A DNA stretch of 64,000 nucleotides from Patiria pectinifera (Eukaryota > Echinodermata > Asteroidea > Valvatida > Asterinidae): the NCBI GenBank assembly GCA_029964075.1, contig CM057144.1:2007281-2071280 (forward strand), given 5' to 3'. This document shows positions 20,058 through 34,559 of the stretch, piece after piece. The first letter of the stretch is position 1. Each line of letters opens with the position of its first letter. The position numbers and the translations under genes are program-made. The notes beneath the pieces were generated by a model. It ran no database searches and was not told the origin of the DNA. It saw only the letters and a list, made by a program, of their open reading frames with translations.

Positions 20058-20271
20058 ACGCTCACATTAAACTATCAAACACGAAAAAGTTCAGGAAATA
20101 ACTTAATATAGTAAACAAAAAATTCATTGCTCATCTCACTTGGACTTTCTGAATCATTTGACATTTTTAATGAAGCGAACTTGATCGATCTTGATAGTTT
20201 TTTTTTTAATAACTATAAATTTGACGGGCTACCTAACAGAAGGAAAGGCTGAACGAACCTCCATCTTATTA

Positions 20272-20277
20272 AATAAA
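20272..20277 (+). terminator. Candidate polyadenylation signal
   Basis: AATAAA about 215 bases after the stop of the Ig gene, in AT-rich DNA. Confidence 0.45.
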
Positions 20278-20345
20278 AATGACTTTCTAAACTACATTTT
20301 TAAAAATCAATTTGTCTGAGTTACCTGTGAAAAATCATAACTGTT

Positions 20346-20651
20346 AACTCCGCCAAGGAGGTTATGTTTTCATCGGCGTTTGTTTGTTTGTTTGTTGGTT
20401 GGTTGGTTGGTTTATTGGCTTTTTTGTCAGTAAACGGGATAACTCCAAAGGTTTTGGACGGATTTTCATGATTTTTTTTTAGAGGTGGTCCTTTGTACAA
20501 GTACAAATCGATTTGATGTTGGAAGTGATCCGGATCTGGGTCTGGATGCAGCATTTGTTTTACGGAGTTATTTTTGGGTGTACTGACAATTAATATGGCG
20601 GGGAATTGTTTAGCCTTGGCGGAGGTTTGCGTTCTCAGTGCTTTCTAGCTA
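20346..20651. repeat. Dispersed repeat, copy 1 (CTCCGCCAAGGAGGTTATG family)
   Basis: Begins CTCCGCCAAGGAGGTTATG, contains GTTTGTTTGTTGGTTGG runs and a GATCCGGATCTGGGTCTGGA block, and ends CCTTGGCGGAGGTTTGCG ... CTTTCTAGCTA. A reverse-orientation copy lies at 54253-54571 in the Zic intron. The short inverted ends suggest a non-autonomous DNA element or SINE. Confidence 0.75.
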
Positions 20652-21063
20652 CTATTATTATGTAATGGCTTCTTAAATTAACTGTGCATGTATTTCGGGC
20701 CAAATGAAAATTAATTGGGATGTGCTTATTCAAGAAATTGTCAGAAAATATTATCACAGTGTAAAGTAGCCAGCAAAGGATGATTATCTTAAAAAAAAAA
20801 ATGGTGTTCACAATAAAAAAAGGTCTTACGGAAAGACAAGAAAATAAGTAAATTTAATTCATCTGAATCGAATGGAATGTAAGTTTGCCCACGCATGCGC
20901 ACGTTCGGAATATCTTGATTATGGGCCGAGTGCCAACATTCCCAAGAGTGTTAGTCATCGTGTTGATAGCGCCGTCTAACGCGTCGGGGCTAGACCTTGG
21001 CTTTCATGAGGGACCGGAAACATCAGAGCTAACGATGTCCAAATCAGGGCTCGGACAACTGTT

Positions 21064-21248
21064 AGCCAACTCGACTCGGGACAACTCGACCGGTTGGACA
21101 ACTCGACCGTGTGCGCGTCGAACGGAAAGACAAGTCGTCCGTTGAGGCATGTCGACTTGCAATTTGGTAAACGGTCGAGTTGTCCCACCCGTTGAGTTGT
21201 CGGTCGAGTTGTCCCGAGTCCTTATGGAAAACGGTCGCGTTGGCCGAC
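21064..21248. repeat. Palindromic element built from GGACAACTCGACCG
   Basis: CGACTCGGGACAACTCGACC in the left arm and CGGTCGAGTTGTCCCGAGTC in the right arm are inverted, with outer GCCAAC/GTTGGCC ends and internal partial copies. A foldback element of about 185 bp. Confidence 0.7.
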
Positions 21249-24200
21249 ATTCTTCAATTTAACCAGTCTTGGAACAAGTCTAGGGCAAATATTAATGGCA
21301 ACCAAAATCATTATGACCTTGACAACGTCTGTTTACGGAAGCGATTTTTAGTAAGCTTTAAGTGGAATTCCCAGGAAAACATCTACTTTCTATTTCAGCC
21401 GTTGGCCCTATGCGTCATTAATATACCCTTGCTTTCGAAAGTACTAAAATAGTAAATACAGTCAATACAGACCTAAATAATTACTCTTGTTTGTTTTAAG
21501 CTAGCGAAACGAGGAAATTGTGAACTTCTCCTGTGCTTATTTGTATCAGTTTGCTTTTCTATTCTGTATGTAGTGATGCTATCCCTAAATCCGTGCGATT
21601 TGGGGAATTTTCCATGTTAGTTTTGGCCAGCAAAACATCCAGTAATGTTAGTTTTCCAGCCGAGTGACAAATCTCAAAGTGGCTGTAGGAAATACAGGGT
21701 TGCAAAACACGACTTTATCACATTGACCATCTAAAGATCCAGATCGCTGTCCCTTTTCAAAACCGGAACTGAAGGGGGCACTTATTATCCCATCCTAGAC
21801 CTAACTTAAATTTAGGGTAAAAGTTTTTTTTGCCGGTAACTTAATATTGCTTGTATGCTTAATTTTAAAAATTAATGCGTTTTTTTTTAAACTGTAGCAT
21901 GTACATTAACGTCTATAAACTTAGGTATGTCTACGCATCTGTTTGTACCTTCAAAATGGCGTCCTGACAGCGCCCTCTCCCGTTCGAGAATAAGACCTAC
22001 TGGTTTTGCCTAATTTGGAGGAGAGAAGCCAATCAGTATAGCGCCCTCAATCCTACGGTCATAGCGAGGAATTTTGGAGAGAGAATACAGCGCCCTCCGT
22101 TGCCAGGATTTGCATCAGAATATCATTGCGCTACACTGTTCTCGATCGCGAGAGGGCAATATTTAAAGGCCTCGGTATCTACTTCGCGTGACCATTTTGT
22201 CGACAAAATTGCTGACAGAACACTGCGTGCTAGAAGGTATCCGGGAACTTGTTCCCCTGTCACCCCGGGGGGGGGGGGGAGCTGGATACCAACTAGCCAA
22301 TGAGGGCGCTGTGCAATGCGGACGTGACAGGAGATTATCGAGTAATAGGTGGCCAACATGCCGACAGGAAAGCGATTTTAGATTTAAAGGCTTGTCAGGA
22401 ATGAATTAAAAATTTAAAAAAGAAGTTGTTTCCGCATAATTCAAACAAGACTGCATATAAAAAATTGAAATATTGCTTAGTTACTTAATCTTTAGCAAAA
22501 TCGCTAAACAGAACAATATTTCCGGACAAAGTAAAATAAAGAAGCTTGCCCATGGACAACCGTGAATTTAATATTCTTGTTGTTCAGCTAAAACATTTCG
22601 TCACTGCCCATTCTGTCGTTGAAGATTCTCGTTTGTTGCAGCGCGTATCGGCTGCAAACGCGGGTGGTCAAAACTTTGATCCCATCTCAACCCAAAACGT
22701 CCATCCGCTTCAAAAGTACCCTCGACCCCTCATTTACTGTCGCCACAACGTCTGTCCCCGACGACTCAAATTATAAAATCTGTCAAGTTGCATAAAAATT
22801 CCTCCGCGAGATTCACTTTTTTCCTCTGCCTCTCATCCGACTGTCCACACAAAATATGCTTGGATTTGACCTTGACGGGAAAATGATCTCCCACGGATTC
22901 CAAGCGGAGGGCAAAATTGGCCGAGGAAAATAAGAAGTTGAAATAGAAACGACAACTTAGCGCTAAGTGCCGACCGAAGAAGAACAAACGCAAGTCTTGA
23001 CGAGCCTGCTCAACTTCCTTCTATCAGCGAGCAGAAAGAGAAAAAATAACACGCAAATTAACTCTTTCGGCCCAGGCAGGGGGCAGCAGTTTCCTAAATT
23101 GCCCTAAAAATGAATCATCTTTTCATTTTTTTTTTGTATGCTACAAATTGATGTTGCCGTCGCCCGACATAATTTCCCAATCTGCTGTTCCCGCAGCGCG
23201 CCGCGTTCGCGCCACGCTGGGCCCGGGAATTTAAAACTGGAATTGCGGTGCCTGTATGCGCGTTCCGTCAGCTACTCAAGCTGAACGGTGATTAAGATGC
23301 TGATTTGGACTTGCACGCGATCTGAGGACCTGAGTTCAGGGGATGATAGAACCGAAGAAGGGAAAAAAGAAAACTAACAACCACATAATTTCTATGACGT
23401 GAACAATGTCTGACCGATGAGTAGCAAAAACACGACTTCCATCGGAGTCCACACTACGAATGCACTGTCCCTTTGAAAAAGCTAAGTGTTCTTGTCGCAT
23501 ATGCCAAAATAGGAAGATTATTTTAAAAGAACCCGAAAAAATAAATATTAATAATAAAAAAAATGTTTTCCAGGCATTTAAATCTGGAAAATATAAAGGA
23601 TATCCTAAATCGCGAATATTCTAGTAATTGGTTGTTTCGATGGTTCGTTTTGATGGAAATTCCAATTTTACCAGACCCTAAAGAGAAGTCGGACGAACCA
23701 ATATATTAAAGATTGATGAAAAAGTAACATCCTTTTGTTTAAAATATACAAATTAGACATCGTATCTTTTCCTTAGAAGCCTTCTCATAAATATTGTATC
23801 AGAGTCCGCTTCGTTCTCTTTCCTACTTGTCCGACAATTTTCTGTTTAAAAAACCCAGAAAGCTTCCTGATGTTCTAATTTATTCACTTATATTGTTAAA
23901 GTCCCAGAACTTTCAAATATTTTTTTTAGCTATTCTTGTATCTTGTATCTTTGGCAAATCTCTATACATTTCTATTGTAGTTGTATCAGCCAAGGTTCAT
24001 AAACTGCCATTAGAATTTTACATTTCATCCCCAAATGGGTCGTTTTCATGTTAATAGCCCAGCTTTTTCATCACAAGAGTCTTCACTGGTTTTAATATCC
24101 AATTTATTTTCCGCCTGTCAGCAGCGTGATGTCTCACAGAGATACAGGCCCGCACCCAGCGGGTTCCGTGGATCAGATCGTCCGCGACTCGAATCGCGGT

Positions 24201-27200
24201 CTTTGTGTAATTGGCCTATGCTAATACACCCTGTACGTATATTACTGGGATGTTGGGAAATTGAGCTGAATTTTCCCCTCAAATTATTGCCAGTGGTACT
24301 GGCCCGATGACATTAGCAAGTCAAATAGTGGATTTTTTTACATGGTTTTCAATCATTCTCTTATGCAAAATATTCTTGTTTTTGGCCCCTTCCTTGTTAG
24401 AGCTTCGCTTTTCCAAACGCTTGGTGGCGCCCCAGCCCACCCTCGTGCACTCTTTACTAAGTTCGGGTCCGAATTACATGAACTTGGCTACGGCCGGCCG
24501 ATAATGCGTCCATAGAAGCGGCTGAACCATTATCTTCCCATAGACGCGTCTGGTACCGCCGGCCATATCAAGTAATTGGAACGCAGTCATCGCCTCATCC
24601 ATGCGTCATATAACTTTAATAGTCTTGGTACCCGACGAATTTAAAGGCCTACTATGTAAGAGTATGAGTGCTCCATGTACTTATAGGAGCTTACTTGAAA
24701 CATTAACAGGCAAAATGTGTTTTGTTTCCAAACTAGGCATAGTAGGAGTGACGTGCTACGGTGTTGGTGCCTTTATAATGTTCAAGTTGTCACTTCCTGA
24801 CACGTGATGGCGCTCATTGGGATGTATTCGTACGCTGTAAACTCAAGAAGGCTTCCTTGTTCAAGATGTTAAATAGTCCGTAAAGAACAGCAGATCTCAT
24901 GTTATCCATTGTCATGGAACAGGGTCCATTTTAGATATCACTTCTGTTGGTTAGCCTACCATCACCACGGTGCTGTTGAACGTTTCTTCAGCATGAAGAT
25001 TTGTCGCATGTTTAGCAAACTGACTAACACGTTCGTCATAACACACTCCAATTCATTCTGGGTTCTGTTGCTTTTGTTACAGTCTGACTTGAACAATGTC
25101 TCGAATCATATAAGACAACCCATCATTAATCTGTGAATCAAATTTCAAGGGAGCACAATCAAATAATTTATTTCAATTGAAGACGTTTTTCCAAGAAACC
25201 AGTGAGCACCGGTAATGATACCACTGATGACGAGATGCAATTTCATAAGGCCAGCCAATCAACAGGGGCCTGCGTGAGCGTCTCGCGTACGCGGTCATTA
25301 AGTCTGCAACATCTTCAAGGGAGTCTGAGGGAAGACATGTCGAGCACACATGCGGCCGAGACCCAGGCCGTCTCAAGGACTCCAGGAGCCCGGTAGCGAC
25401 GGTGGGCCCGCGCCGCTGGCCCACGTAGTATAAACCCACGCCGTTGCATCTTTGTATTCCCGAGACCCGGGCAATTAAACACGTAGACGGAAACCCACTG
25501 TTTCATCCGACTGTGCTACATGCAAAGCCACCGGAGGGATTCGAAATCAAGAAAAGATAAGAAGGGTATGAAGAGAAAAAAAAAGAGAATCCAAGAAATA
25601 AAAAAGAGAGTACAAAACCCGCTTTTGTTTCGCGTCCTCTTTATTTAGCGCGCGGATAAGTCATACCAGTGCATTCAATTGTGAAGAGTGTACACTTCTT
25701 TAGAAGATAGGGAACCGGAGTCATTAACTGGAAATACAACTTCCTTTTATCGGATAGGAATTTCAAAAGGGGACTATTATTTTGTGTGGAAATATCCATG
25801 TGTCGGCTATACCTTAAGCAGTGATGGTAAGTTTTCTTAATTAGGGCCTGTGGTTTATTAGGTGTTTTATCATGTACACTATGATGGTAGACCGACATGC
25901 ACATTCTAACTGACTGTGTTCCTTCAGACGTTGCTGTGGGAAATAAATGCCTGTTAGTTGGATTGATAGGATCGTTCCTGACCAGAAAAAATCCCATTGG
26001 CCGTGACTACCTGCAATCCCGGCCAAAATGGTTGGGACACTTGGAAATAACCTTAGCCTCCAACGGTCACCAACTACCCCGCTCCCCCGGTCAATGTTGT
26101 TCTCTTCAGGGGATGGAGCCCACACCGCGCAATGAGAGACAACATTGAGCGGGGGTTGGGGGGCCCAGCGAGATTTGGCCAGGATTGTAGTTTCACGAAC
26201 TGAATTTATCTGCCGAAAATTTCAAGTTCGTAGACATTCCGAAATCAGCTAACCCACTACTTTTAATCCGTTTATTATTGATGGTGTAGTCATTAGCATC
26301 TTCCTTTATTAACATGGTGTAGCAGCTAACGGGCACAGGTGACTAAAGACGGTTGCAACAATTTGCCCGAAACGTCGAGTCAGTGCTATAGGTTCTGTTC
26401 GAACCGATACACCTGTTCAACATATCACTTTATTCAGTCGTATCTACTATTGAGGTTTTAATTTGGTAGACTTTTATGGGTAACTTTATACAAACTGGCC
26501 TGAATGATAAAAAAGTATCTAACTTATACTTCGATTTGGAACACCATTTTATGTTTAAATTGGGAACGAAATGGCCCAAACTGTTGTCTGTTGGGAATAA
26601 TGATGCACAACACAACGTTGGGAATCATGATGCACAACACAACAACAAACGGCCAAAGCCTATGGCAGGATTGTTTGCATAGCTGAGTTCAAGTTTTAAC
26701 CTACACCACATCGATGGCATCACAATACATCAGCACCGATTTAGGCACATTTTGACGGGTTGCAGCGCTGCATCATACCCGCTGCTTCGACTTCCCATTT
26801 CCCGGCGTGAGTTGCCCAGAGGACCTGGCCGACTTGGTAAACCAACTCCGGTATACTCGTGTTTCGCTGTCCACGACTCCCACTTACCGCAGTATCTATG
26901 TCACTTCCAGCGATGGGGGCTATATTTAGACCGAGTGGTCACTTTCTTTTCTTTCCTGTGGTCGCACCAAATAAATTTGGTTACCTGGTCATCTTTTGTT
27001 ATTTATAAAAAAAGGTAGTCTAAGTGAAATAATGAGGGTGGGCCGAAAATGACCGTTGGGGTACGGGTCCGACCGTGAACCTGACCCAGCCGGGCGGAAG
27101 TCAGAAATGAGCCCCGGAGCTAGCGCGTTTAGCCCCGCCTAATGAGCAGGTTTTCGTTCCGCTGAATCTTTTACAGGCAGCCGCTCGTATTTCAGTATTT

Positions 27201-27788
27201 TTATTTCTTAGGTGGTTAACGATGGCGACGTTTTTTACCTTATTTTTGTGAGTTGGTTTTGCCGAATTCAGGCCTGGAGCTTGTCACGCGCAGGGGGTCG
27301 GACGTTCGCGTTCACTTGGGTCTTTTACCTCCTCCGGCGCAGTTGTTGTTTTACGAGGGAGAAAATATGAGTCGGTCTTCGCATGTGAACTGCGCCTGCA
27401 GTGTTGTTCTTTCACAAGTCATCAAAATGGACGGGCTCATTTTCGGCACCTCGTTCGTACAGAGGCAGGAATCTGTGAGCCCGAATGTGAATACCGATTC
27501 TTCGCAATTATACAACCTTTGCAAACATCAACAAACAAAACTACCAAATTGTTATGAAATAGCTTACTGAACTGTAATTAAATAATAGTCTCAAGCATCC
27601 TGTGAAATCATGGTGTCTGGTGTACGTGCTGTAATTTTCAAGAAAAGTAGAATTTGTGTGTCAATTTCCAACGACCATCGTTGGCAAAAAACCTGCCTTT
27701 TTAAAATACTGCTCATGATTTACCAAATGTAGTTAGTGCACATTTGGTTTGCAATCGGTTACACATCCGTGAACGGATGCAGGCCAGC
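21249..27788. other. Gene-poor stretch
   Basis: About 6.5 kb without a convincing gene. It contains AGCGCCCTC-rich sequence (21970-22320), a GC-rich patch near 23185-23225, a two-copy 27-bp tandem repeat at 26591-26646 (GGGAATNATGATGCACAACA), and AT-rich filler. Longest open frames here lack domain content. Confidence 0.4.
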
Positions 27789-27859
27789 TAGTCTGGTTCC
27801 CTGACCTAACAATTCACTGACGTCTATAATTGCTCTATAATAGGGTCAGGGAATCAGAC
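27789..27859. repeat. Short inverted repeat (about 70 bp)
   Basis: TAGTCTGGTTCCCTGACC and GGGTCAGGGAATCAGACTA face each other across about 34 bp. A mini-MITE or hairpin. Confidence 0.7.
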
Positions 27860-29550
27860 TATAAGAACAGCATATTTTCTTGGTATTCCAGCATACGAAC
27901 ACAAACTTTAAACAGGTCAGTGTGACAATATTTGCCGTAAAATGTTAACCCCCAAATCCATCCATTTCTGAAAATTACAGCAAAAGCAAATGTTGTTTTT
28001 AGGCCTTTTACTTTAAAACAACATCCCTTGGTTTTATACCAAGGTAAAAGCGGTGGTTGATATCTCAAATGTTTGTTACTGTCTTCCACTGATGGTGTTG
28101 TCAACAATTTAAATGTTACGGTGTCTATTTTAATTTTGTTGTAATTTGCGATACGGCGAGCTAATTTCAACACGGGTGTGATGGTCTTGGGTCAAAACAC
28201 GGTCTTTGAGAGGTTTTGGAGCGCGAATCATGTTCATAAAATAAAAGCTTTTGATCTGTGGTCAACATGAAGAAGGAAAATTGGACATGAAGCGATAGTT
28301 CACTCTGACAGACATCGACAACAAGTTGTTTCATCAATAGGCAACTTCATGTATTAATATTTGCTGAAGTATTTTTGGTATTAAAAGCATAAAGGGATCT
28401 ACAATCGCGTCTGTACACAGTATAGCAATACTGTCGCAGTGCATCTATGATGGCCCATACCACATTGGTGTTTTTTTGTAATATTAATTTACTAATTCAT
28501 GTCTTTAATTGATATTCGAGGCATGTGAGAAAAACCTAAGACATTAATATCAAAACAAAAGATTCCAGAGAATAAACATTCTTTATTAATTATTTAATGT
28601 CCGCATCTTTGAAATACGGATAATCATATTCCATTGGCAACACAATTACATTAAAACACTAATATTACATCAAAAATCTGTTATTAAATCAAAATCAACA
28701 TACAATGTGAATATACATTAAAGCAAGGTAAAAGTAACCTTTAACGACAAAAACAATCAAGTTAAGTTACTGTGTAACTTAGCCTAAATAATACTTGAAA
28801 TGAGCGTAAGTGGGAAGTTTGTTTTATATCCAAATTACTCAATCTCTTTATTCAAGTTGGTCAATTATCATCTCAAAGGTCCAAAAGCATAATGTAAAGA
28901 AGATGATTACTAGGAAATACTGGGTTTTCTCCGAGTCACTGCCAGTGTTGTAGGCATTCTTAAAATTGGAACATGTCTGCCATATCTGTGTGTTTCATTG
29001 ATGCTGCAGCGCTAAAACGGAAAGTTCTTTTCATAACAAAATGATTTTGCAGAGCCTAGTGGATCAAATTCATTGTTTTCGTGGCTAGTTCCACCATTTC
29101 ACAGTCATTGATGTCTTGAAAACGTCATAGCCACGGACATGTTTCTGCCGGCCACCCACACGTTCAACCACAACAAAAATACAATCATATCGCCATTTTA
29201 TTTTTTGGTTCTTATATTTTGCTTCGGAAAAATTAATTTCATATCCCATGTGTTGGTGATTAGCGATCGGTAATTGGACGGGGCTAAACACCGCGGGCTA
29301 CCGTCGTTGCCGGTAATAGACCGCCGGCGCCGGGTCGCTTCGGGCCCGTCTGTGCCGTGCGCTGGACGCTATCCACCGTCTGTTTTTGTTGACGAAGCCG
29401 GTCGGCTGTCAACGTTGAAGTGTTTTTGACTTTTCCCCGCAAATGTTGTAATATTAATTTAATTCTGTTTCCGATCCCATGTTGTTGTAACTAATAGCGG
29501 AATTATAGCCGCAGTTTATTGTTGACAGCCAAGCGATTATTTGTTTATAG
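27860..29550. other. Gene-poor stretch
   Basis: AT-rich, with a GC-rich patch at about 29280-29410 (GCCGGTAATAGACCGCCGGC). No gene recognised. Confidence 0.4.
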
Positions 29551-29554
29551 TAAA

Positions 29555-30060
29555 CAGGTTGAGTAAAAAAAAAACGAAACCCAAATGTTGGGACCATTGT
29601 TGGAGTGAATTTTTGCATGTAACATTTCAAAATCTAGGATTTGAAAGCCCAATTCATAAGCTTTCTTTTTTTACAAGAATCATTCAAATCACTCATGTAC
29701 TTTTCAAGTAACGGAATTTTAAACACAACCACCGTTTTCATTTTCTATCCACAGATCACATAGAAATTCAGTGTTCTTTCAGCAAAACGAAAACAAATCA
29801 CATGGGGATGTGTGTGAATTGTTTTCGTTTTGCTGAAAGAACGCACACCTTTTTGGTGATCCGTGGATAGAACCTTAAAACGGTGGTTGTGTTTAAAATT
29901 CCGTAACTTGCAAAGTACATAAGTGACTTGAATGATTCTTGTACTAAAAGAAAGCTTACGAACTGGGATTTTATATCCTAGATTTTGAAAGTGCTACATG
30001 CAGAACTTTAATAAAACAATAGTCCCGACATTTTGGTTTCGGTTTTTTTTACTCACCCTG
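29555..30060. mobile_element. Foldback MITE, copy 1 (about 505 bp)
   Basis: The left end CAGGTTGAGTAAAAAA mirrors the right end TTTTTTTTACTCACCCTG. The arms carry TCATAAGCTTTCTTT/AAAGAAAGCTTA, ACGGAATTTTAAACACAACC and AGCAAAACGAAAACA, and meet near 29810, so the whole unit is a near-palindrome. TAAA flanks both ends. A second, shorter copy is at 39637-40012. Confidence 0.8.
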
Positions 30061-32319
30061 TAAACATGTAAAACGCAAGTAAGTCGGTGATGGCAATTTT
30101 GTTTAATCTTGATTGAGTTCATAATAAAGCGATGCAGCAGGGTCTTAGTGGCATGTTACCATTTTTTTTGCTGGAGAGATTCAGCTTTATCACAAAATTG
30201 TGTTGATATTGTTGTTGAGAATAATGCCTTTTTCGTATTGATAGTCGCCTCATGTGATGGTGCATCTAGATCACTTTAATATTGATATTGTTCGTGACAA
30301 TAATCCCCATTTCATATTCTTAATTCCCCGTTATTTCTTTACCGAGATTTCTTACCAACTAGATGAGGCTTCTTTGTAAAAAATGTAACTTCCTGTAAAC
30401 CCCAAAATAGCCTCTTTCTGCCCTGACACGAAGCTCTGCAGTATACTTCAAAAGATTCTCTCGTACATTGTACGTAACTTGTACATAAATTATTGACGCA
30501 AAAGGAACGTTTCTTGGCAAACACGCCTTAACTGTAATTTCTGTTTCAAATATGGCGATTCCGGGGAAGACGGTTTTATGTTAATTTCCCTTAACACAAG
30601 AGAAATGCTGGAATATTCTTGAGTCCCAAAGGACCCCGAAGATTGTAAAAACAATCCGGTAGGTGACAGTATACGGAGAATTCGTTCGACTCACGGGACC
30701 GACCACAACCCATGTGTTTGCCCCGCTCCGTACCCTGCCCTCGGCCTATTGCTTTATTTCTCATTATAAAAATAGCCGAATCGGAGCAAAAGAAATCCAC
30801 CAAATTCTGTGACAAATTTGACGTATCTGCGGCCTTCGGGTGAATCCAAGTCTTCAATTTTTTTGGCGCCAAAACAACCGTGAAATAACACACGGAAGGT
30901 CAATGACCGCGGAGGGATGGTTCACACTTTTTCTTGTAATAGCCTGACAGGCAATTTCTCGTTTCAAAATTGCTTTAAAATTATTCACAAATTTGCCAAT
31001 GTCCGTCCGAGAATTTGAAGTTAATAACTGATCAAATGATTTATGAGATTGTCACGATGATGAATGTTCACACACGCAATCGCGATGGTATCTTGTTATG
31101 TCCGTTGTCGAGGTGGGGAAAGTGGCGGTGATACATTGAATTTAGTTTGAATATCATTTAGATACTAAATTAAATTGCAATGTGTTAGCAAAGATTTTTA
31201 AAAATAAACAGACACAAATCAAAGAGATGAGAAGGAAACGAACGAATATTTGTTTTGGTTTCGAAACCAATTTCGATTCGTGTTGCCTTTTTTGAAGAAG
31301 GCTAAAAAAAAGAAGAAGAAGAAATGGTCCCAAATTTCTCAAACTTAAATGTGCTTACTCGTTTTCCAGCATATTTTTACCTGCTGAATTCAGAAAATAG
31401 CCGCCCGGGCTGAATTATGCGATTTCATTAAAGCTGAATGCATTATTACAAAAAATGAAACACGACCACTTCAAATGCCGAATCGTTTCATTTAGTTTTA
31501 CCAATTCTGAGAAGATTCCGGCTTTTGTGGGGAATGTAATCACGTATTGATGGTCATCCTTTTCATTTATTGTCACATATATTACACATCCTCATCACAT
31601 TCTTATTAAAACGATTCACTAATTGAAGTGAAATTCTCTCACACCAATTCCACACCACACGGTTGATTCTCATACAGACCAGCTTGTACGGAGTTCTTGA
31701 CGACGCGTGCGAAGCTCGAGCCGGCCGCCGTGGCGAACGCCGTTGTCCTTGCCGGCTAGTCGAGTACATTCCGTGGGATGTTTCAACAATCTCTCAAGGG
31801 TCTCTCGTCCTGAAAAGCGCTGGTGAAAAAAAAAATCTTCAACCCTTTCACTCTTGTGAAATTGAATATACAAGTAATAATAATCACTGTATTTATTCAA
31901 TTACAAAAATCCCTAAACATCCATTGTGGCTTTGTTTTCGAGTGCACGGTTAACTTATATTATTTTTCTCTATAATTGTCGAATGCCGATTTCGTTTGAA
32001 AAGAGCATTGAAGCTTTTGTACATTTGTGTGAGAAATTATTCAATATGCAATTCATTGTGACACGCCATTCAGCAAAAGTGATTACCACTAACACTTCTT
32101 TGCCGTTTTAATTCCAAATGTACTTTTTGTTAATAGCAATGTGAGGCGAATCGCGTAGTGATTATATCATCCACGTACTTCTCTGAGAAAATTCGTCAGA
32201 TGAAAGGTTTGGAAAAGATAATGTGAACTCGCTATTTCTTTGCGTATTTTATCTTTTGAATTTTCGAATGGATTTTAAACAACAAAAACAATCAGCAATC
32301 GCGCTCATGATGCTATATT
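30061..32319. other. Gene-poor stretch
   Basis: No coding gene recognised. A few GC-rich bases at about 31700-31760 interrupt AT-rich sequence. Confidence 0.4.
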
Positions 32320-32800
32320 GAGTGCGCCAAAAAGTGCAAAATTCAGAAAACAATTAAAATTGTTTAATGTTTTTTTTTTTAATGAAATTATATATTATAT
32401 TACAGTCTGACTATTTCTCAATCCTCTCCTTTTTATCCATTCCATTTGGGTCCCTCGATCCAGAAATACAATCAATTAAGTGAAAGGGTGTAAATTTTAC
32501 TTGTACCACTCTCACCTGGACATGCTGAATCTGAGTTAAGCATTGAAGAGGCATTGAATAGGCATTGAATAGGAATTGAAGTTGGTGACATCACAGGCGA
32601 GAGTGGCCCAAGTAAAATGTACACCCTTTCACTTAATTGATTGTATTTCTGGATCTATAGGGACCCAAATGGAATGGGGTAAAAAGGAGTGGATTGAGAA
32701 ATAGTCAGGCTTTATTGTAATATATAATTTCATTGAAGATAAACACATTAAACGGTTTTAATTATTTGTTTTCTGAATGTTGCACCTTTTTTGCACACTC
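32320..32800. mobile_element. Long palindromic element (about 480 bp, 200-bp arms)
   Basis: The left arm (32320-32515) runs GAGTGCGCCAAAAAGTGCAA ... AATGAAATTATATATTATAT ... CAATCAATTAAGTGAAAGGG. It is mirrored by the right arm (about 32601-32800), which ends TTTTTTGCACACTC. The spacer of about 85 bp includes three near-copies of GGCATTGAATA. A foldback element with no coding content. Confidence 0.8.
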
Positions 32801-32984
32801 TTATGAGTACAAAATGACAATCGGTTTAACATATGCCAACTTTCAATTATTCTTTGTCTTCATTATTCGTAATTTTTGTAGATTTAGACTTTTTCGTAAA
32901 CTAGTTTTCCCCATCATTGCAAGACCTTTATCTGAATGTCCTTCGCTGTCAAAATTTAAAGAAAATCAAAATCTGTTCTCACCT

Positions 32985-33260
32985 ACACGTGCGGGCAATT
33001 TGCCCCGGCGTGAAGACACACGAGAGAGATTCTCCGGTGATTGCGTTCCCGCACGGGAGCGATAGCGCCCCAGCACGGTAGCAGCAATTAACACCGTAGT
33101 GGTCGCAATTAACTAAACATCGTAAAATGTTCCCGTAGCGGGGAGAACACCGTGTCATCCCTCGTATAGCCCCCGGGGAAAAATCATCTCTCGCACGGTC
33201 ACACCCCGGCCTCGGGCCTCGCCGAAAGCCGATTAAAATGACTTCTCCCCGGGAGATAAT
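32985..33260. promoter_or_regulatory. GC-rich island, possible regulatory element
   Basis: Sharply GC- and CpG-rich within an AT-rich desert, with CCCCGG/CCGGGG motifs and CAATTAAC homeodomain-type cores. No coding content. A candidate cis-regulatory element of the Zic domain, by context only. Confidence 0.3.
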
Positions 33261-34559
33261 GCTCGCTTGCGACAAAGTGGCTTTCTCGATGATTTTTGAG
33301 ATGTTTGGCTCATGAAATGTAAATGTGAGCAAGGCCGCACTGTTATGCAAAATATCATTCTCATCACAGTTCTTACATCGGTTTCAAAGACCAATAAGTC
33401 AAATTTTAATAGAACACAGTCAAACTTGACGTCAAATAAAGAGAAATTGAAAATCAGTCAAATATTTATACATAGAAAAATTATTGACTGGAAAATTGAC
33501 GATGTACGTACTTGTATCGAGTCGAAAGCTGAAATGATCCGCGTTTGTAAGACACATAATTGCAGTCGGTTCTTAAGAACCAGAGAAAAACATTGTGTAT
33601 TTTATAATGATGTTGTTCAAGTGTGCAGTCGCAGCATACTATAACAAAAGTAATGAAGGCATGTGGTCTTGATGTTACACTGACAACATTATTTCTTCAA
33701 GAACAGTCAAGTTTTTTTTCAACCTGAAATATTGCACACGATGTGGCTTGTCGGTCGCCGTATCTTTAAAGTGCCATACGATGAATTTGTCTGAGGAGCA
33801 CATTTTGTTCAACGCACTACTCCTCTTGAATGTGTGAAAACTATTTCATATCCACTTTTGGTTAATTTGATTGAAAAGTGCACTTCTTTAAACATTTGAA
33901 AATGTCTATGCTTTTTTTCCGGACAACTGAGGGCGCTGTTGCTGTGATGTCATTTCAGGAAGACACTGTTCAGTTTAGGGGTTTCCTGTTCAAATTGTGA
34001 ACCCAAAATTTGCTCATTTCAAACATTATTTTGTGAGAAGGGTTGCTGATTGGTTTACTGCCATGCACTGATATAAAAACGAATCACCAAGAAAAGAAAA
34101 TATGCGACAGCAAAAAAGTATTCCAAATTTTGGCAACTTTTTGTGCTGAAACTGTAACATTGAGGTTTCTGCCAGGAATGACATCACAGTTTTGCTCAGG
34201 AAAATGGAAATTCGTATAAGCATGAAAACCAAAAAAGACACAAAAATACCATTGAAAATGGCAAAACGAAAATTGAAAGTAAGATTAAATAGGACTTAAA
34301 GGTGCATTATCAAGGATTGCATTAAAAATTTCATTGCATACCAATTAATCTCCAAAAAAAAAAGAATCAGTATCGTGGTTACGTGGTCGCTGGTCCGATT
34401 CTCGTTCTGGTCGATCTCATCCTCGAATCCAAAATAAGTTACAAAATGAATCAAAAACACTTTATTTTAAGACTGCCGGTGACTTAAAGCAGAAAAGTGT
34501 GTCACTCTTTGAACACCGGGATATTTTTTTTCTTCTGAAATAGCTATGCCAGCAGTTGT

